From assembly GCA_910587305.1 (NCBI GenBank), contig CAJUKV010000022.1, positions 1 to 59,304 on the forward strand: a stretch of 59,304 nt of DNA, in the 5' to 3' direction. Both the position numbers and the translations under genes were made by a program. The DNA is from an uncultured Lachnospiraceae bacterium. GTDB taxonomy: Bacteria > Bacillota > Clostridia > Lachnospirales > Lachnospiraceae. Positions 24,282 through 33,621 of this stretch are shown piece after piece. The notes under the pieces are model-generated. The model was given only the letters and a program-made list of their open reading frames with translations. It was not told the origin of the DNA and ran no database searches. Position 1 is the stretch's first letter. Every line of letters starts with the position of its first letter.

Positions 24282-24331
24282 AACTCATGCGTTGTAAATA
24301 AAACAAAAATTACAAAAGAATTAAGTTCTAC

Positions 24332-24404
24332 GCGCCTTTAGCTCAGTTGGTAGAGCACCTGACTCTTAATCAGGGTGTCCAGGGTTCGAGCCCCTGAAGG
24401 CGCA
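24332..24404 (+). tRNA. tRNA-Lys (anticodon CTT)
   Basis: A 73-nt cloverleaf. Acceptor arms GCGCCTT/AAGGCGC, D-arm GCTC/GAGC, anticodon stem CCTGA/TCAGG with loop CTCTTAA (anticodon CTT), T-arm CAGGG-TTCGAGC-CCCTG, discriminator A. CCA is not encoded. It stands alone on the plus strand between two minus-strand genes. Confidence 0.96.
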
Positions 24405-24409
24405 TCAGA

Positions 24410-24455
24410 GTACCATTTTTGAGGACATAATTGCCTTGGGGATGGTGCTTTTTTA
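24410..24455 (+). terminator. Terminator of tRNA-Lys
   Basis: GTACCAT (24410-24416) pairs with ATGGTGC (24443-24449), one T-G pair, followed by TTTTTT. The loop is large (26 nt) but may contain minor pairing. Confidence 0.6.
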
Positions 24456-24470
24456 ATCTCTTTTTTCAAA

Positions 24471-25331
24471 TTAAAATGCAAGCCCTGTCATTTCAATCAA
24501 AATACCGGATAATACGCCTGTCATATAAAGCGCCAAAGTAATCTTTATATTTTCTTGTAAATTATCATTTACTTTGTAAAGTACCAACAAGCCAACTCCG
24601 GAGCCTGCAAGCAGCCCGGCAAGCATAGATCCTGCCCCCAGTACCCCTTCCAGATAAAGCTGCGTTAACACCACAGACGACGCGCAGTTGGGAATTAATC
24701 CTACCAGCCCCGAAAGCAGCGGGCCCAAAAACAGCTTTCCTGAGACAAACGCCGCCAGCGTTTCTTCTCCTATACTGCCAATCAAAAGATTCATAAAAAA
24801 TGTGATGAGAAGCACAAATAAAAAAATCTGCAAGGTATGGTTAATTGCCGATTTTAAAATATTTCCTTCCTGACAATGGCAATGCTGATGTTCGCATAAA
24901 TGATCTATTTTCAGTTTTTCGCCGCTCTCCCCTTTTTTCCTTCGAATAACCCCATCCATCAAAAATCCGGCCGCTATTCCTATTGCCGCCTTTACCGCCA
25001 GAATCCTGACAATGGTATTTAAAGGCACCTGCTCCGATATGAAAATGGGAAGCATTTCGTCGGATGTTGATAAAAATACCGCAAACAGAGTACCGGGCGT
25101 GATAATTCCTCCCGCATACAAATTAGAAGCGGCCGTAGAAAAACCGCACTGGGGAACAATCCCAAGTGCTCCGCCGAGTATCGGTCCCCATTTTCCCGAT
25201 TTTTGCATCATCTTACCGGTCTTGCCGCTGGTCTTATGTTCAACGTACTCCATCACCAGATAAGTAAGAAATAAAAACGGAAGCAGCTTAATTCCGTCTA
25301 TGAAAGTATCCAATATAACATCCTGCATCAT
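24471..25331 (-). CDS. ArsP-type 10-TM permease (putative metal/arsenic efflux)
   Basis: A 286-residue membrane protein with about 8-10 hydrophobic segments. Two related halves each carry a P-N/Q-C motif: GIVPQCGFSTAASNLYAGG (about 57-75) and GLIPNCASSVVLTQLY (about 216-231). This is the pattern of the ArsP_2 family (putative 10TM heavy-metal exporter). The central loop HLCEHQHCHCQEG is Cys/His-rich and probably cytoplasmic metal-binding. The substrate is not known from sequence. The start is ATG 25331 with GGGAG 7 nt upstream. It follows araB by 35 bp but is not obviously related to it. Confidence 0.75.
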   Translation of the reverse strand: MMQDVILDTFIDGIKLLPFLFLTYLVMEYVEHKTSGKTGKMMQKSGKWGPILGGALGIVPQCGFSTAASNLYAGGIITPGTLFAVFLSTSDEMLPIFISEQVPLNTIVRILAVKAAIGIAAGFLMDGVIRRKKGESGEKLKIDHLCEHQHCHCQEGNILKSAINHTLQIFLFVLLITFFMNLLIGSIGEETLAAFVSGKLFLGPLLSGLVGLIPNCASSVVLTQLYLEGVLGAGSMLAGLLAGSGVGLLVLYKVNDNLQENIKITLALYMTGVLSGILIEMTGLAF

Positions 25332-25365
25332 AATTACACTCCCAGATACGTTGTCACTGCCAAAC

Positions 25366-27045
25366 TTATTTTAGCCGGTGCATCACTTCATTACCGCCTG
25401 CCCCGAAATAATCGTGCAGTAATTTGTATTCCCTATAAAGCTTATGATAAGCTTCAACATTTTGAGGAATTGGTTCGTATTTTTTCTCTCCCATATTCCC
25501 CATAGCCCGCGCCCCTTCGGCCACAGACGAATATCCCCCGGCATCACTGCCTGCTGCCACAGCCGCATAAACAGACGCGCCAAAAGCCGAACCCTGATTC
25601 GTAGAACCCGTAAATATTGTCTTTCCGAGCACATCCGCATAAATCTGCATCATAAACGGATTTTTAGATACAATACCGCCGCAGGCATACAGCTCCTTCG
25701 GGATAATGCCACTGCTTTCAAACTCCTCAAAAATGGCGCGCATCCCAAAAGCCGCCGCTTCCAACAGCGCCCGGTAAATTTCCTCCGGCCTTGTCCGAAG
25801 CGTAAGCCCTAATATCATTCCCGAAAGCTTTGCGTCGGCAAGACAGGAACGATTTCCGTTCCACCAATCCAAGGCAATCAGGCCGCTTTCCCCAACCGCA
25901 AGACGCCCTGCCTTTTCACAAAGAAGCGTATGGACGGAGATTCCCAAATCGGCAGCCTCTTTTTCATAACTGCCCGGCACGTTTGTTTTCACAAACCAGT
26001 CAAATAAATCTCCCACGGCGCTTTGCCCCGCCTCATAGGCATAAAGCCCGGGAAGCACAGCATTTTTGACACATCCGGAAATACCTGGTATATAAGAGAG
26101 CTTTTCCGAACAAAGCAACATACAGCAGGAAGTCCCAAGAATCATAAGCGCCTTTTTGGGGCCGTCAATTCCTGCAGACAAAACCGCTACATGGGCGTCA
26201 ATCATAGAAGCCGCCACTGCCGTTCCGGCTTTCAATCCCAATTTACCGGCGGCTGCCTTTGTCAGGAACCCGGCGCACTCTCCCACCTGTACCTCTCTGC
26301 CCTTAAGCTTTGCTTTCAGATTAGAAAAGCCCGGATGAAGCTCTTTTAAAAAATCTTCCGATGGATAACCATCTTCCTCGTTCCACAGAAGCTTATAACC
26401 TGCATGGCACATACACCTTGTCACTTCCCCTGTCAGCAGATAAACAAGAAAATCGCTTACCTCCATGAAATTATCCGTCATCTCATATACATCCGGCGCT
26501 TTCCGGAGGATTTCCAAAAGCTTAGGCAGCATCCATTCGGCATTCACCCTTCCGCCGCAGCGCATAAGAAATTTTTCATTCCGTTTTACGGCAAGATCCG
26601 TAATATCATCCGCTTCTTTCTGCGCGCCGTGATGTTTCCAAAGCTTTAACCAGGCATGGGGATTTGTACGGAAACGCTCGCTCTTGCACAGCGGCTCGCC
26701 ATTTTCTGACAGAGGTAAAAAAGTGGAAGATGTGGCATCAATCCCAATACCGATTACATCCTCCGCCTTACAGCCCGATAGTTGGACTACTTTATGAATT
26801 GTGTCATACATTGCCTCCACATAATCATCAATTTCCTGTAAAGCAAAATCTGCCGGCAGTTTCTTTTCCGACCCAGGCAAAGTATGTAAATTTCCGGAAT
26901 TTCCATCGGAGGATACCCCAACGGGATACATCCCGTTGGGGTAAGGATAAACGCTTTCCGCTAACACCTCTCCGCTTTTTACGGAAACCAAAACAGCTCT
27001 CGCCGAAAGTGTGCCATAATCTAATCCAATTACATATTTATCCAT
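25366..27045 (-). CDS. araB: L-ribulokinase
   Basis: A 559-residue FGGY kinase of the AraB group. YVIGLDYGTLSARAVLV at the N-terminus is the phosphate-binding segment; GIGIDATSSTFLP, GTAVAASMIDAHVAVLSAG, MILGTSCCMLL (ATPase phosphate 2 region), ALDWWNGNRS and LYACGGIVSKNPFMMQIYADVLG are AraB landmarks. It phosphorylates L-ribulose to L-ribulose 5-phosphate. ATG 27045 lies 4 nt after the stop of the AraM-like gene, so the two are coupled; a TTG at 27075 would overlap that gene. araA is not in the window, and araD is about 20 kb away beside another FGGY kinase. Confidence 0.85.
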   Translation of the reverse strand: MDKYVIGLDYGTLSARAVLVSVKSGEVLAESVYPYPNGMYPVGVSSDGNSGNLHTLPGSEKKLPADFALQEIDDYVEAMYDTIHKVVQLSGCKAEDVIGIGIDATSSTFLPLSENGEPLCKSERFRTNPHAWLKLWKHHGAQKEADDITDLAVKRNEKFLMRCGGRVNAEWMLPKLLEILRKAPDVYEMTDNFMEVSDFLVYLLTGEVTRCMCHAGYKLLWNEEDGYPSEDFLKELHPGFSNLKAKLKGREVQVGECAGFLTKAAAGKLGLKAGTAVAASMIDAHVAVLSAGIDGPKKALMILGTSCCMLLCSEKLSYIPGISGCVKNAVLPGLYAYEAGQSAVGDLFDWFVKTNVPGSYEKEAADLGISVHTLLCEKAGRLAVGESGLIALDWWNGNRSCLADAKLSGMILGLTLRTRPEEIYRALLEAAAFGMRAIFEEFESSGIIPKELYACGGIVSKNPFMMQIYADVLGKTIFTGSTNQGSAFGASVYAAVAAGSDAGGYSSVAEGARAMGNMGEKKYEPIPQNVEAYHKLYREYKLLHDYFGAGGNEVMHRLK

Positions 27046-27049
27046 ATTT

Positions 27050-28417
27050 TCAGATTTTATTACAATATTTTTCAACTAATTTTTCCGCCGCATTATCCAG
27101 CTCTCCGATATCCCACAAAAGCTGTAATATGGTATAACGGTCGCGCAGCTCTTTTCCATAACGTATACTGTCATAAACATATTCCCGGCAAATGCCAACA
27201 TCCGCAGGTATCCTTGCCGCACCCATTTTCTCAAGTATATTATAAATTTCAGACGCTTTCGGCGCTGTTTTTGCAAGCGCCTGTATTTCGTCCCACTTTT
27301 CCTCTATCACGAAAAGACGCTTTAACAGTCCCTGCGGATCGTTCTTTTTTGATTTTTTCTCTAACGCAATAATTCCTTCTGCGCCATCCCGATAGCAGCG
27401 GCGCATTTCTTTTTCCCAGTTTTCCATGGAAGTACGGCATGAAATATTTTCACGAATCCTGGCAAAATCCGGTTTTTCCATTTCCGAAAGCCGATTATAG
27501 AGCTCTAACATCAGCACAGTACCGATTCCCACCTTTGTGCCGTGCAGCACCGCCGCAGTGCCGTCAAAAAGAAATTGCATTTCCCAATAATGGGACTGGT
27601 GATGTTCCGCGCCGGAAGCGGGACGTGAGTTGCCGGAAAAATCCATGGCAATTCCGGAGAGCACCAACGCTTGCGTAAGAACGGAAACCGCTTCGCCGTC
27701 ATGTGATGAAAGCCCACTCGCACATTCCATCGTCTGATCTACCGCCGTTCGCATAATGCCTGCTATGGTATCACAGTAATATTCATCATTTACGATATTA
27801 GAAAGTTTCCAATCAAGAAGACAGTTATATTTTCCAAGAATATCCGCAGCTCCTGCCGCCAGCATCTTAAGCGGGGCCGCTGCCATAATATCCGCGTCGC
27901 AAATCAACGCCAAAGGCTCCTGTGCAGGAAAAGTAACCTTCATGTTATGAAAAATCAAAGGCGCCACGCCGCTCACAAGCCCGTCCATAGAAGGGGCAGT
28001 CGCAATCAACAAGAAAGGTCTGCCTGTAATATAACTGAAATAACGGCCAAGGTCATTAATCGTACCGGTACCTATGGAAATAATGATATCCGCTTCTTTA
28101 TCATTTGCCATTGCAATACTTCCCAGCGCGTGTTCATCCGCCGCCAAATCGCCCTTATCAGGACTTTTCAGAACATGTGAGGCGAAACTAATATCCGCCT
28201 TTCCAAGCGCTTCCTCCGCCCGGCGCCCTGCAATTTCATAGGTATGGGTGTCTGAAATCAGGTAGGGTCTTTTGTACCCTAACTGTGACAAAAGAGCCGG
28301 AAGTTTTTTAATCGCACCCGGTTCAAAAATATAATGGGCAAACAAAGATTTATGTATTCGTCCGCAGCCGCATTCAAAACTACAATTTAAATACGATTCA
28401 ATAGACTGAGTCCGCAT
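27050..28417 (-). CDS. egsA: sn-glycerol-1-phosphate dehydrogenase (AraM/EgsA family)
   Basis: A 455-residue iron-containing-dehydrogenase-fold protein. YIFEPGAIKKLPALL, IISIGTGTINDLGRYFSYITGRPFLLIATAPSMDG (landmarks G105 and the TAPSMDG block, NAD-phosphate binding) and SGAEHHQSHYWEM (metal-binding His) match AraM/G1PDH. The Bacillus enzyme makes glycerol 1-phosphate; the name AraM comes from its place in the arabinose operon, and here it again directly precedes araB. ATG 28417 has GGGAGGAG at 4-5 nt, so the upstream 9 codons are left out. It could act on another phosphorylated polyol. Confidence 0.85.
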   Translation of the reverse strand: MRTQSIESYLNCSFECGCGRIHKSLFAHYIFEPGAIKKLPALLSQLGYKRPYLISDTHTYEIAGRRAEEALGKADISFASHVLKSPDKGDLAADEHALGSIAMANDKEADIIISIGTGTINDLGRYFSYITGRPFLLIATAPSMDGLVSGVAPLIFHNMKVTFPAQEPLALICDADIMAAAPLKMLAAGAADILGKYNCLLDWKLSNIVNDEYYCDTIAGIMRTAVDQTMECASGLSSHDGEAVSVLTQALVLSGIAMDFSGNSRPASGAEHHQSHYWEMQFLFDGTAAVLHGTKVGIGTVLMLELYNRLSEMEKPDFARIRENISCRTSMENWEKEMRRCYRDGAEGIIALEKKSKKNDPQGLLKRLFVIEEKWDEIQALAKTAPKASEIYNILEKMGAARIPADVGICREYVYDSIRYGKELRDRYTILQLLWDIGELDNAAEKLVEKYCNKI

Positions 28418-28540
28418 GGTCTCCTCCCTGTTTCTCGTAAACATTAAGACAAAGAAATATTTACAATTTTTTTATATTTGACATTCTTCATTATACTTAC
28501 CTTCATCTGATACTTCAACGAATTTCGGACACATTTTATC

Positions 28541-29749
28541 CTACTTATCTTCACAAACCTGAAAAATGTAAAATTTTAAATAGTAAGATTCATCCGCCGC
28601 CCACAAAATAGGATGGTCCGGCGCCTGTGTCCTGAACTCCACCTGCCGCAACCTCTTATGCGCATTTTTTGCCGCCTGATGAATCACCTCTGTAAAAAGC
28701 TCATAAGACATAAAATGGGAACAGGTGCAGGTGGCCAAAAATCCCCCTTCTTCCACCAGCTTCATAGCCCGAAGGTTAATCTCCCGATATCCCTTAACCG
28801 CATTCTTAACGGCCTGACGGGATTTTGCAAAGGCCGGCGGGTCAAGTATTACCACATCAAATTTCTCCCCTTTTTCTTCTAATTCCGGCAGCAGTTCAAA
28901 AACATCCCTGCATAAAAATATAGTTCTGTCCTCCACTTTGTTCAATATGGCATTTTTCACAGCCTGATTGATTCCCGTTTGGGAGGCGTCCACCCCTGTT
29001 ACTTCCTTTGCGCCCGCAACCGCAGCATTTAAAGCAAAAGAACCGGTATGGGTAAAACAGTCTAATACTTTAGCGCCCCTGCAAAGCTTTTGAATTGCAA
29101 GACGGTTGTATTTCTGGTCAAGGAAAAATCCTGTCTTCTGCCCCTCCTTCACATCTACCAAAAATCTGACTCCGTTTTCTATTATCTCTATATTGGTATC
29201 AAATTCCTCTCCAAGAAACCCTTTGACTCTCTCCATCCCTTCATTTTCTCTTACTTTGGCATCGCTTCTCTCATAAACTCCTTTGATTACAATGCCATCC
29301 TGTAAAAGAACTTCTTTTAGCAGATTTACTATTTCTTCTTTGAACCTGTCAATGCCAAGGGCAAGAGATTCCACCACCAACACATCGGAAAACTTATCAA
29401 TCACCAATCCCGGCAAAAAGTCTGCCTCTCCAAATATAATCCGGCAGCTTTGTGTATCCACTACCTTTTTGCGATATTCCCAAGCGTCCGTAACTCTTTC
29501 TCTGAGGAAGTCCCTGTCCACCTCCTTACAAACATCTCTGGTCATAAGCCTTATTCTGATTTTAGAATTTTGATTGATAAATCCTTTTCCCATGGGATAA
29601 CCGTCAAAATCGTGCACCCTCACAATATCTCCGTTTGTAAAGCTTCCCATGATACTTGCTATTTCATTATCGAATATCCACATGCCGCCTGCCTTAATCG
29701 TACGGCCTCCTCCCTTTTTTAAAGTAACAATTGCTTCTCCTGTTTTCAT
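28541..29749 (-). CDS. rlmI: Class I rRNA large-subunit methyltransferase (RlmI-like)
   Basis: A 402-residue protein with an N-terminal PUA domain (VTLKKGGGRTIKAGGMWIFDNEI) and a Rossmann methyltransferase domain: VLDCFTHTGSFALNAA (motif I), DVVILDPPAFAKS (motif IV), TCTCSHFM near the end. RlmI makes 5-methylcytosine at 1962 in E. coli 23S rRNA; the exact site here is inferred. ATG 29749 has GGGGGTATAGGG upstream, and the 18 codons before it lack a site. Confidence 0.85.
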   Translation of the reverse strand: MKTGEAIVTLKKGGGRTIKAGGMWIFDNEIASIMGSFTNGDIVRVHDFDGYPMGKGFINQNSKIRIRLMTRDVCKEVDRDFLRERVTDAWEYRKKVVDTQSCRIIFGEADFLPGLVIDKFSDVLVVESLALGIDRFKEEIVNLLKEVLLQDGIVIKGVYERSDAKVRENEGMERVKGFLGEEFDTNIEIIENGVRFLVDVKEGQKTGFFLDQKYNRLAIQKLCRGAKVLDCFTHTGSFALNAAVAGAKEVTGVDASQTGINQAVKNAILNKVEDRTIFLCRDVFELLPELEEKGEKFDVVILDPPAFAKSRQAVKNAVKGYREINLRAMKLVEEGGFLATCTCSHFMSYELFTEVIHQAAKNAHKRLRQVEFRTQAPDHPILWAADESYYLKFYIFQVCEDK

Positions 29750-29802
29750 CCCTATACCCCCTACTGCGCCAATAAAAAATGTTTCATTCTTATACCCCCG
29801 CA

Positions 29803-29864
29803 TACCGCAAGCTGCGCTTGCGGTACTGCCACCGATAAAGAGTTTGGAAGTTTACTTCCAAACT
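29803..29864. repeat. Two tandem perfect hairpins between rlmI and the DUF1624 gene
   Basis: TACCGCAAGC (29803-29812) and GCTTGCGGTA (29816-29825) with a 3-nt loop; then AGTTTGGAAG (29841-29850) and CTTCCAAACT (29855-29864) with a 4-nt loop. Neither has a T-run, so they are poor terminators. RNA processing or protection, or protein binding, is possible. Confidence 0.6.
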
Positions 29865-29919
29865 TACATTCATCTGCAAATCTAACGCTGACACAGACAA
29901 AGCCCATGGTTATCATACG

Positions 29920-30807
29920 CTACAATAACGAAAATCTGTCTAAAAGGACAAATATCCCGTAAATAACCGGCTGATGAATCAAATAAATAATCAAAGAATT
30001 TTTCCCTAAAAAAGAAAGCGGTTTCCACCCTTTCGTCAGATACCTGTCCATAATCTGTTTCTTATTTTTCTTTTCCTGCTTATCGCAAATCTCGCTTACG
30101 GTATCGCGCCGGTAAATATTCCCTCCTATCATACAATACAAAAAGTAGCCTGACAAGAACAGGAAAAACCATGGCATCAGAGAAAAATAATCCGTAGAAA
30201 AAAAATCCGGTTCTGCAAATCCAAGGAATGTCATGATATTCCCCCGGTATAAAACTTCAGGAATCCTTATCAAATTCCAGCCCTCAAACCCCAAATATCC
30301 TTTATTTACATTCCTGGTTAAGACAAATAACAGTATGCTAAAGAAAAATCCCCACCCGGCGTCTACTTTTTCTAAAACTTTTTTTATGGGAACCATAAGC
30401 AACATACAGCTTCCAATCAAGGTGAGCACACCAAAAATAACCCTGTCCTCCGGCATGAAGATAATCGTAACCAAAGAAACTACCGCTCCCGCCATAAAAA
30501 CAATGATTCCCCTTCTCACAGGTTCTTTTCCCAAAGACCAGCAAAAACCGGAAAGTAGTATAAATGTCCAACATATACTTTGCTGCCATATATAAGCGCC
30601 ATGTCCCTGATACCAGCCAAAATCCTTTTCAAAAATATACACCAAATCCCAACAGGCATGATACAAAATCATGCTGATTAATACTGCTCCCCGTATACTG
30701 TCAAGGGCTTCATATCTGTGTTTTTTTCTTTCCAAATCCATATTTCTCCTATCAAAGGCTTCTTCCTTAAAATAAAAAGACAAACGACTTTTCAATAACC
30801 TTAGCAC
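29920..30807 (-). CDS. DUF1624 / heparan-alpha-glucosaminide N-acetyltransferase-like membrane protein
   Basis: A 295-residue membrane protein with about seven hydrophobic segments. RYEALDSIRGAVLISMILYHACWDLVYIF (landmarks R39, H47) is the DUF1624 start, and SLLFLSGYFL-type and GKNSLIIYLIHQPVIYG segments at the C-terminus resemble acyltransferase-3 and HGSNAT proteins. It probably moves acyl groups across the membrane, substrate unknown. The start is GTG 30807 with GGGAGG 7 nt upstream. Confidence 0.75.
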   Translation of the reverse strand: MLRLLKSRLSFYFKEEAFDRRNMDLERKKHRYEALDSIRGAVLISMILYHACWDLVYIFEKDFGWYQGHGAYIWQQSICWTFILLSGFCWSLGKEPVRRGIIVFMAGAVVSLVTIIFMPEDRVIFGVLTLIGSCMLLMVPIKKVLEKVDAGWGFFFSILLFVLTRNVNKGYLGFEGWNLIRIPEVLYRGNIMTFLGFAEPDFFSTDYFSLMPWFFLFLSGYFLYCMIGGNIYRRDTVSEICDKQEKKNKKQIMDRYLTKGWKPLSFLGKNSLIIYLIHQPVIYGIFVLLDRFSLL

Positions 30808-30968
30808 AAATACCTCCCTTTGAAAACCATCCGGTTAACAAACGCCGCTACTTTTTTCCTGCCAGCCGCGCGTCCTGTGTGCCACTTTAGCGGCATATTT
30901 CCTCTGCACGGGCCTGTGCAATCAATTAGTGGAAAATCTTCCCCATCGCGTACCGGGTGCCCGTGTAC

Positions 30969-31004
30969 ATCAAACGCCGACACACTTCGCGAATCGGCTT
31001 ATTG
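30969..31004 (+). repeat. Dispersed short repeat, copy 4
   Basis: Reads ATCAAACGCCGACACACTTC then GCGAATCGGCTTATTG; differs from copy 1 mainly by compensating-looking T-to-C changes (CGCTG to CGCCG and CAGCTTA to CGGCTTA). A partial copy (AACAAACGCCGCTA) lies at 30837. Confidence 0.65.
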
Positions 31005-31008
31005 CATT

Positions 31009-31039
31009 AAAACAGCGCAGACCAAAGACAGTCTGCGCT
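31009..31039 (-). terminator. Intrinsic terminator after the 31059-31760 gene
   Basis: AGCGCAGAC (31014-31022) pairs with GTCTGCGCT (31031-31039); on the minus strand it is followed by GTTTTAAT. It starts 20 bp after the gene's stop. Confidence 0.65.
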
Positions 31040-31058
31040 TATATCTCATGTAATATTT

Positions 31059-31760
31059 TCAGGCAAAAAATTCTTCCAACAAGTTTTCCAGTTCGTCCTG
31101 ATACTGACTCATAACCGGACTGACCGTCATGGAAGCATTTTCCTCGTTTATCCGCGCCCTTTCTTCCCTACCCTCCTTTTCAAAAAATTCTTTGGCATAC
31201 TTCTCCCTCTTTTTTACTCCCTCCTCCATGGCGTTTTCTTTTTCCGTTTCCAGCCTCGGCGTAAAGTAGTTTTCCAAATAATCTGTCATATTTGTTTTTA
31301 ATATCTTCTTTTTCTCCTGTACATCAACGATTCCCGAAACAGAAAAATACAAGTACAGTCCAAGAATACTAACCAGATAATAGGGTATAATCTGAAATAT
31401 GGTATCGCCCGCTGCCAGTGAAAAACAAATAGACAAACCTGTCACGAATATGGAAAGCATCATTAGCTGCCCTGAAATATGAGTCAACCTGGAAAGACGT
31501 ATTTTCGCAAAACGCATTTTTAATAAAAACCGGTCCACAAAAACACTTGTATTGACCATCTTTCCATTTAACTTATAATAATCGGCATATTTTTGCTTGC
31601 ATTCCTTTAATAATTTGTTATTGGTATCAGACATATTATCCGACTCGGAAATCATATTATGATATATGACGCCGGCTATCATCTGACATGCAACACTGGA
31701 CAATAAAAAAAGTGAAATGAATCCTGTAAGTATTTTATGCTCTGACAATAATGTAAACAT
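31059..31760 (-). CDS. Hypothetical membrane protein
   Basis: A 233-residue protein. First hydrophobic segment at about 10-32 (ILTGFISLFLLSSVACQMIAG), two more at about 96-116 and 122-142, then a cytoplasmic, strongly charged C-terminal helix region of about 90 residues ending ENLLEEFFA. ATG 31760 is chosen for the AAAGGAGGAAAT site. No family recognised; nothing nearby suggests a role. Confidence 0.6.
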   Translation of the reverse strand: MFTLLSEHKILTGFISLFLLSSVACQMIAGVIYHNMISESDNMSDTNNKLLKECKQKYADYYKLNGKMVNTSVFVDRFLLKMRFAKIRLSRLTHISGQLMMLSIFVTGLSICFSLAAGDTIFQIIPYYLVSILGLYLYFSVSGIVDVQEKKKILKTNMTDYLENYFTPRLETEKENAMEEGVKKREKYAKEFFEKEGREERARINEENASMTVSPVMSQYQDELENLLEEFFA

Positions 31761-31942
31761 ATTTCCTCCTTTCCTTACTATATTATAGTAGAAGGGGTTT
31801 TTTCCCTCAATAACTACAGGACTGTAAGTCATCGTAAAATATTTTCAAAATTTCGTAAAAACAGCCCAGGAATTGCCTTTTCACACTGGAAATAGTATAC
31901 GATTTCTGATATACTTATCCATTAAAGAAAGGATGAGTGATT

Positions 31943-32191
31943 ATGAAATATCAACCAAAAGGTACCTGTTCTACTTCTATTAATTTTGAGGTTGAGGACG
32001 GAATAGTGAAATCCGTGGAATTTTCCGGAGGATGCAATGGCAATTTAAAAGGTATTGCAAGTTTAGTGACCGGTATGACCGTAGACGATGTCATTTCCAA
32101 ACTAAAAGGCATCCGTTGTGGATTTAAAAATACTTCCTGTCCTGACCAATTGGCACATGCTCTGGAACAATTTAAAAACGGTAATTGTTAA
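31943..32191 (+). CDS. TSCPD-domain protein (TIGR03905-like)
   Basis: An 82-residue protein. MKYQPKGTCSTSINFEVEDG, VEFSGGCNGNLKGIASLVTGM and CGFKNTSCPDQLAHAL carry the pattern of conserved Cys of the TSCPD family, also found at the C-terminus of some ribonucleotide reductases. The function is not known. ATG 31943 follows AAAGGATG. A murG homologue starts 18 nt downstream. Confidence 0.8.
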   Translation: MKYQPKGTCSTSINFEVEDGIVKSVEFSGGCNGNLKGIASLVTGMTVDDVISKLKGIRCGFKNTSCPDQLAHALEQFKNGNC

Positions 32192-32208
32192 AAACTGGAG
32201 GCTTTTTT

Positions 32209-33297
32209 ATGGGCAACTTAAATACGACAAAAAAAATCGTCCTTACCGGCGGCGGAACCGCAGGACATGTAACCCCAAATATTGCCCTTCTGCCTTCCCT
32301 TAGGGATGCCGGTTATGAAATATCTTACATTGGTTCTTATGACGGAATTGAAAAAAAACTGATTACAGATTTTGATATTCCCTATTATGGAATTGCCACC
32401 GGTAAATTCAGACGATATCTGGATATCAAAAATATAACCGATCCCTTCCGTGTTATAAAGGGTCTGGGAGAAGCAAGAAAATATCTGAAAAAAATAAACC
32501 CTGATGTTGTCTTTTCCAAAGGAGGTTTTGTCAGCGTTCCGGTGGTACGGGCTGCCGCCTCTTTGCATATCCCTTGTATTATACACGAATCCGACATGAC
32601 GCCAGGATTAGCCAATAAGCTGTGCATCCCCGTAGCGAAAAAAGTATGCTGCAATTTTCCTGAAACCATGGCTATGCTGCCAAAAGAAAAAGCGGTGCTT
32701 ACCGGTTCCCCCATCCGTGAGGAGCTGACAAAGGGGGACAAAATAGCTGCCCTTGATATGTGCAATTTTACTGCAAACAAGCCTGTAATCTTAGTGATTG
32801 GCGGAAGCCTTGGCGCCGCGTCCATCAACAAAGCGGTACGCGAAGCCCTTCCAAAGCTTTTGACAGACTTTCAGGTTATCCATATCTGCGGAAAAGATAA
32901 AATTGATAATATGCTTCTTCACATGGAAGGATATATACAATTTGAGTATGTAAAAGCCGAGTTAAAGGATATGCTTGCACTGGCAGATCTTGTTATTTCC
33001 CGGGCAGGCGCTAACTCCATCTGTGAACTGCTGGCCCTTAAAAAACCTAATCTTTTGATTCCTTTGTCTGCAAACAGCAGCCGTGGAGACCAGATTTTAA
33101 ATGCAAAGTCCTTTGAATCCCAGGGGTTTTCCATGGTACTTGACGATGATAATTTATCTCCTGACTTACTGGCCGAAAAGGTCATGGAATTATACTTTAC
33201 CAGACAAACCTATCTTGATGCGATGGGAAAAAGTAATCTTCTCGCCTCAATCAAATCAATTATGAAACTGATCGAAGATGCTGTTGCAAAAGAATAA
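32209..33297 (+). CDS. murG: MurG: UDP-GlcNAc:MurNAc-pentapeptide-PP-undecaprenol GlcNAc transferase
   Basis: A 362-residue GT28 enzyme. IVLTGGGTAGHVTPNIALLP (glycine-rich lipid I site near residue 10), SKGGFVSVPVVRAAA, IIHESDMTPGLANKL, LVIGGSLGAASINKAV and the C-terminal DLVISRAGANSICELLALKKPNLLIPL with UDP-GlcNAc-binding residues are all present. It makes lipid II at the inner face of the membrane. It is outside a dcw cluster here, so it may be a stand-alone copy. Start ATG 32209 (CTGGAGG upstream). Confidence 0.9.
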   Translation: MGNLNTTKKIVLTGGGTAGHVTPNIALLPSLRDAGYEISYIGSYDGIEKKLITDFDIPYYGIATGKFRRYLDIKNITDPFRVIKGLGEARKYLKKINPDVVFSKGGFVSVPVVRAAASLHIPCIIHESDMTPGLANKLCIPVAKKVCCNFPETMAMLPKEKAVLTGSPIREELTKGDKIAALDMCNFTANKPVILVIGGSLGAASINKAVREALPKLLTDFQVIHICGKDKIDNMLLHMEGYIQFEYVKAELKDMLALADLVISRAGANSICELLALKKPNLLIPLSANSSRGDQILNAKSFESQGFSMVLDDDNLSPDLLAEKVMELYFTRQTYLDAMGKSNLLASIKSIMKLIEDAVAKE

Positions 33298-33299
33298 TC

Positions 33300-33575
33300 A
33301 TGAATGAAAATATTACAATAGACGTTTTATGGCAATTACTAAACCAACATCAAAATGAAACCTTCTATACCATGAAAAAACTGCCTTTCACTTACAGCGT
33401 GAAAGGCGGTGAGATTTTTGTGGACAGACGTTCCAAATCCATTACAAAAGCTACTTTTGAACAGGCTTTGAATAAATTAAAGGCAAATCCGGATCAAATC
33501 AAAGGCCCTAAGTCTTTAAATGTTTTTGGAGCGCCCTATGTCTGGGCAATTTTAAAAACCTTTGAAATTGTATGA
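33300..33575 (+). CDS. Conserved-looking small protein of unknown function
   Basis: A 91-residue protein that starts 2 nt after the murG stop and should be translated with it. FYTMKKLPFTYSVKGGEIFVDRRSKSITKATFEQAL (landmarks F21, G36, R44) reads like a small DNA-mimic or winged fold, with a Ser/Lys-rich turn RRSKSIT. I recognise the pattern as a frequent Lachnospiraceae small protein but know no function. Confidence 0.6.
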   Translation: MNENITIDVLWQLLNQHQNETFYTMKKLPFTYSVKGGEIFVDRRSKSITKATFEQALNKLKANPDQIKGPKSLNVFGAPYVWAILKTFEIV

Positions 33576-33621
33576 ACCTCTATTAAGAAGACTTTCTTTT
33601 AAGACGCTTTTAAAAATATCT

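Noticed and set aside
24332..24404. tRNA gene as attachment site of the element
   Set aside because: The element junction is in cpaF, 15 kb away, and the sequence around the tRNA shows no integrase or duplicated tRNA end.
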